NCBI GenBank assembly: GCA_027858145.1
Contig: JAQIDF010000398.1
Location: 1-6,586 of the forward strand
Source: Prolixibacteraceae bacterium
Lineage (GTDB): Bacteria > Bacteroidota > Bacteroidia > Bacteroidales > Prolixibacteraceae
Direction of reading: 5' to 3'
DNA length: 6,586 nucleotides
The position numbers were made by a program, and so were the translations under genes. This document shows positions 5,150 to 6,586 of this stretch, one piece after another. Position 1 is the stretch's first letter, and every line of letters starts with the position of its first letter. The notes beneath the pieces were generated by a model. The model was not told where the DNA came from, did no database searches, and was given only the letters and a program-made list of their open reading frames with translations.

Positions 5150-5157
5150 GTAAAAAG

Positions 5158-6378
5158 ATGACTTTAACAAAAAAAATATCGAATCATAATTTCAAAGCTT
5201 TTCTTTGGCATGCGGGCTTTCTGGCTTTTGCTCAAAACTTTATGGATGTCGATACGGTTATTCCGGCCATGGTCATCGAATCGGGTGGTAATGCTATGCA
5301 CATTGGAATTATTACGGCTATAATGCTGGGCGCTTCGAGGTTTACACAGCTATTTTTTGCCCCGTATGTAAGCAATATCCCGTACAAGAAAAAATTTCTG
5401 ATAGGTGGCATAAGCACCCGTATACTCTCGCTTTTCGCGCTGGGTGGTGTTTTATTTTACCTACGCAATCACCAATCGTCGGCTATTCTTTGGCTTATTT
5501 TTCTGTTCATTACCATTTTTGCCCTGGCCGGTGCATTCACCAACATTAGTTTTAGCGATGTGCTTGGAAAAAGCATATTGCCCGAAAAACGAAAAACATT
5601 CTTTTCGGCTAAGCAAACCATTGCAGGCGCAATTGTAATAGGCGCTGCTTTTTTGGCCAAAAAGGTAATTGTTGCTTTTGATTATCCGGTCAATTTTGCC
5701 ATCATGTTTTTTCTGGGCGCTTCTTTATTATTAATTGCCTCTGGTGGTTTCTGGAAAGTAAAAGAGATTGAGCCTTCGGAAATGAAAATTAAAAGTTTAC
5801 GAAACTTTATTCAAATATTAAAAAAGGAACTAAAAGAGAATAAAAAGTTGCCATATTTTCTGGGGTTCGTAAACACCCAGGGCATCATCATTTCGTTTTT
5901 ACCCTTTGTGATGTTGTATGCCAAACAGTACCTCAACGCGCAAAGCAGCGACACCGGCACATTCCTGCTATTTAAAGTTATTGGCATTGTACTCATAAGC
6001 TTATTGGTATTTTTTTTCTCGAAAAAAATCCGATACAACAAAATTCTTTATTTTAATGTCGCACTGTCGGCTTTACTTATCCTGCTCACGTTTTTTATAC
6101 ACAACCAACATAGCTTAATACTTGTGTTTGTTATAGGCGGCATGGCCTTTTCGCTGTTTACCATAACCATGAACGGTCTATTGCTTGAAGTTTCAACAAA
6201 TAAAAACCGGGCCATTTACACCGGATTTGCGGGTGCCGGCAACATTCTTCCGGCATTGGTGCCCATCGCCGGCGGGGGCATTATCAGCCTTTTCGGGTTT
6301 ACAGCCTTTTTTGTAATGTACCTGGTTCTTATACTTTCATCTTTATTTTTCATTTATAAAATCGATTGCAAAAAATGA
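5158..6378 (+). CDS. Major facilitator superfamily (MFS) transporter
   Basis: The 406-residue protein is an inner-membrane transporter of the usual MFS length. About twelve hydrophobic segments can be counted: six before a charged central loop at about 199-232 (WKVKEIEPSEMKIK... KKELKENKK) and six after it. The first segment begins about residue 13 (KAFLWHAGFLAFAQNF) and the last ends at about residue 401 (LVLILSSLFFIYK). A charged cytoplasmic-type loop, GKSILPEKRKTFFSAKQ (137-153), lies between helices 4 and 5. N-terminal residues FMDVDTVIPAMV give an acidic pair (D30, D32) in or near helix 1. The start is the first ATG that leaves helix 1 whole. The stop overlaps the next ATG (ATGA), so the two genes are probably co-translated. 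The substrate cannot be read from the sequence. Confidence 0.88.
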   Translation: MTLTKKISNHNFKAFLWHAGFLAFAQNFMDVDTVIPAMVIESGGNAMHIGIITAIMLGASRFTQLFFAPYVSNIPYKKKFLIGGISTRILSLFALGGVLFYLRNHQSSAILWLIFLFITIFALAGAFTNISFSDVLGKSILPEKRKTFFSAKQTIAGAIVIGAAFLAKKVIVAFDYPVNFAIMFFLGASLLLIASGGFWKVKEIEPSEMKIKSLRNFIQILKKELKENKKLPYFLGFVNTQGIIISFLPFVMLYAKQYLNAQSSDTGTFLLFKVIGIVLISLLVFFFSKKIRYNKILYFNVALSALLILLTFFIHNQHSLILVFVIGGMAFSLFTITMNGLLLEVSTNKNRAIYTGFAGAGNILPALVPIAGGGIISLFGFTAFFVMYLVLILSSLFFIYKIDCKK

Positions 6379-6586
6379 AACCCGAAAACAGTATCACATA
6401 TCACCCAATAGGAATGACCAATGTAAAGCTCGAAAAAATTGAAGGCAGCAAACTCTATGTTTCAGGCATCGATGCTTTTGACGGTACTCCAATCATCGAT
6501 ATAAAACCATATCTGCCGTCGGTCGATTGTATCGAAAGCAAACGCAACAAAGATGCAGAAGCTTATCTGGGACATCATGACCAAGA
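6375..6586 (+). CDS. TrmO/TsaA-fold protein, C-terminal part only, 3'-truncated by the window
   Basis: Seventy residues are visible before the window ends. Residues 11-50 (PIGMTNVKLEKI... GIDAFDGTPIIDIKPYLP) match the C-terminal part of the TrmO/TsaA family, which reads roughly RPNPIGLS-vkL-IEG-LYVSGLDaLDGTPvLDIKPYLP. TrmO methylates N6-threonylcarbamoyladenosine in tRNA using SAM. The normal preceding 70-90 residues, with the GVFATRSPxRPN segment, are absent; the frame has a TAA at 6357-6359, so they cannot lie just upstream. The N-terminus (ITYHPIG) instead resembles the very first strand of full-length proteins. The ATG overlaps the transporter stop. It is either an internally deleted TrmO or a compact family variant; enzyme activity is doubtful. 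Confidence 0.75.
   Translation, partial: MKPENSITYHPIGMTNVKLEKIEGSKLYVSGIDAFDGTPIIDIKPYLPSVDCIESKRNKDAEAYLGHHDQ

Larger units (their letters stand above)
4804..5157. other. 354-base gene-free region built of degenerate repeats
   Basis: No convincing gene lies here. A 64-codon ATG frame at 4967-5161 crosses several repeat-like pieces, and its product has no recognisable domain. The region is a patchwork: an AGTCA-rich arm (4833-4866), a GTG/TTT-rich piece (4908-4945), a heptamer tandem repeat (4995-5015), a TCCC...GGGA hairpin (5091-5116), and an inverted copy of the first arm (5128-5149). Such mosaics resemble non-coding filler dispersed through Bacteroidota genomes, from memory. No clear TAnnTTTG promoter for the downstream transporter was found. 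The region separates the four-gene cluster from the transporter. Confidence 0.6.

Noticed and set aside
4967..5161. 64-codon frame in the gene-free region
   Set aside because: It runs through the heptamer repeat, the hairpin and the right repeat arm, overlaps the transporter start, and its product shows no domain or coherent composition.

Overview
The window looks like chromosomal DNA from an anaerobic or facultatively anaerobic member of the Bacteroidota, perhaps the Marinilabiliales or a related group. The reasons are moderate-to-low GC, A-rich leaders instead of clear Shine-Dalgarno sites, one match to the Bacteroidota -7 promoter consensus (TAnnTTTG), and intergenic DNA of a degenerate, repeat-like kind. 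The taxonomic placement is an inference. No phage, transposase, CRISPR, rRNA or tRNA gene was seen.

Layout. Positions 1-219 hold the 3' end of a gene encoding a four-cysteine zinc-ribbon-like tail. After an 82-base G-poor spacer comes a corrinoid adenosyltransferase (CobO/BtuR type, 302-817). It converges on a minus-strand Crp/Fnr-family regulator (899-1594), with small AT-rich hairpins between them. The regulator carries cysteines at the spacing of the E. coli FNR iron-sulfur ligands, so it is a candidate oxygen sensor. A 203-base divergent intergenic region (1595-1797) contains a 10-bp palindrome, a near-perfect 10-bp inverted repeat and a -7 promoter match.

From that region a plus-strand set of four tightly spaced genes begins: a DUF1847 protein lacking the family's usual Cys-rich N-terminus (1798-2259), a CoA-disulfide-reductase/NADH-oxidase-like flavoprotein (2367-3725), a class I SAM-dependent methyltransferase (3735-4376), and a NifX/NifB-C-terminal-like protein (4363-4803). 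A possible 19-codon ORF lies between the first two. The rest of the window is a 354-base gene-free patchwork of degenerate repeats (4804-5157), an MFS transporter (5158-6378), and an overlapping gene whose visible part matches only the C-terminal part of the TrmO/TsaA fold (6375 to the window end).

How the genes may work together. The most interesting unit is the divergent pair: an FNR-like regulator facing a cluster of DUF1847, a single-cysteine thiol/NADH flavoenzyme, a methyltransferase and a NifX-like protein. The protein families point to anaerobic redox, thiol or metal-cofactor chemistry switched by oxygen or redox state. No pathway can be assigned from sequence alone, and co-regulation is inferred from layout and from the inverted repeat near the putative promoter.
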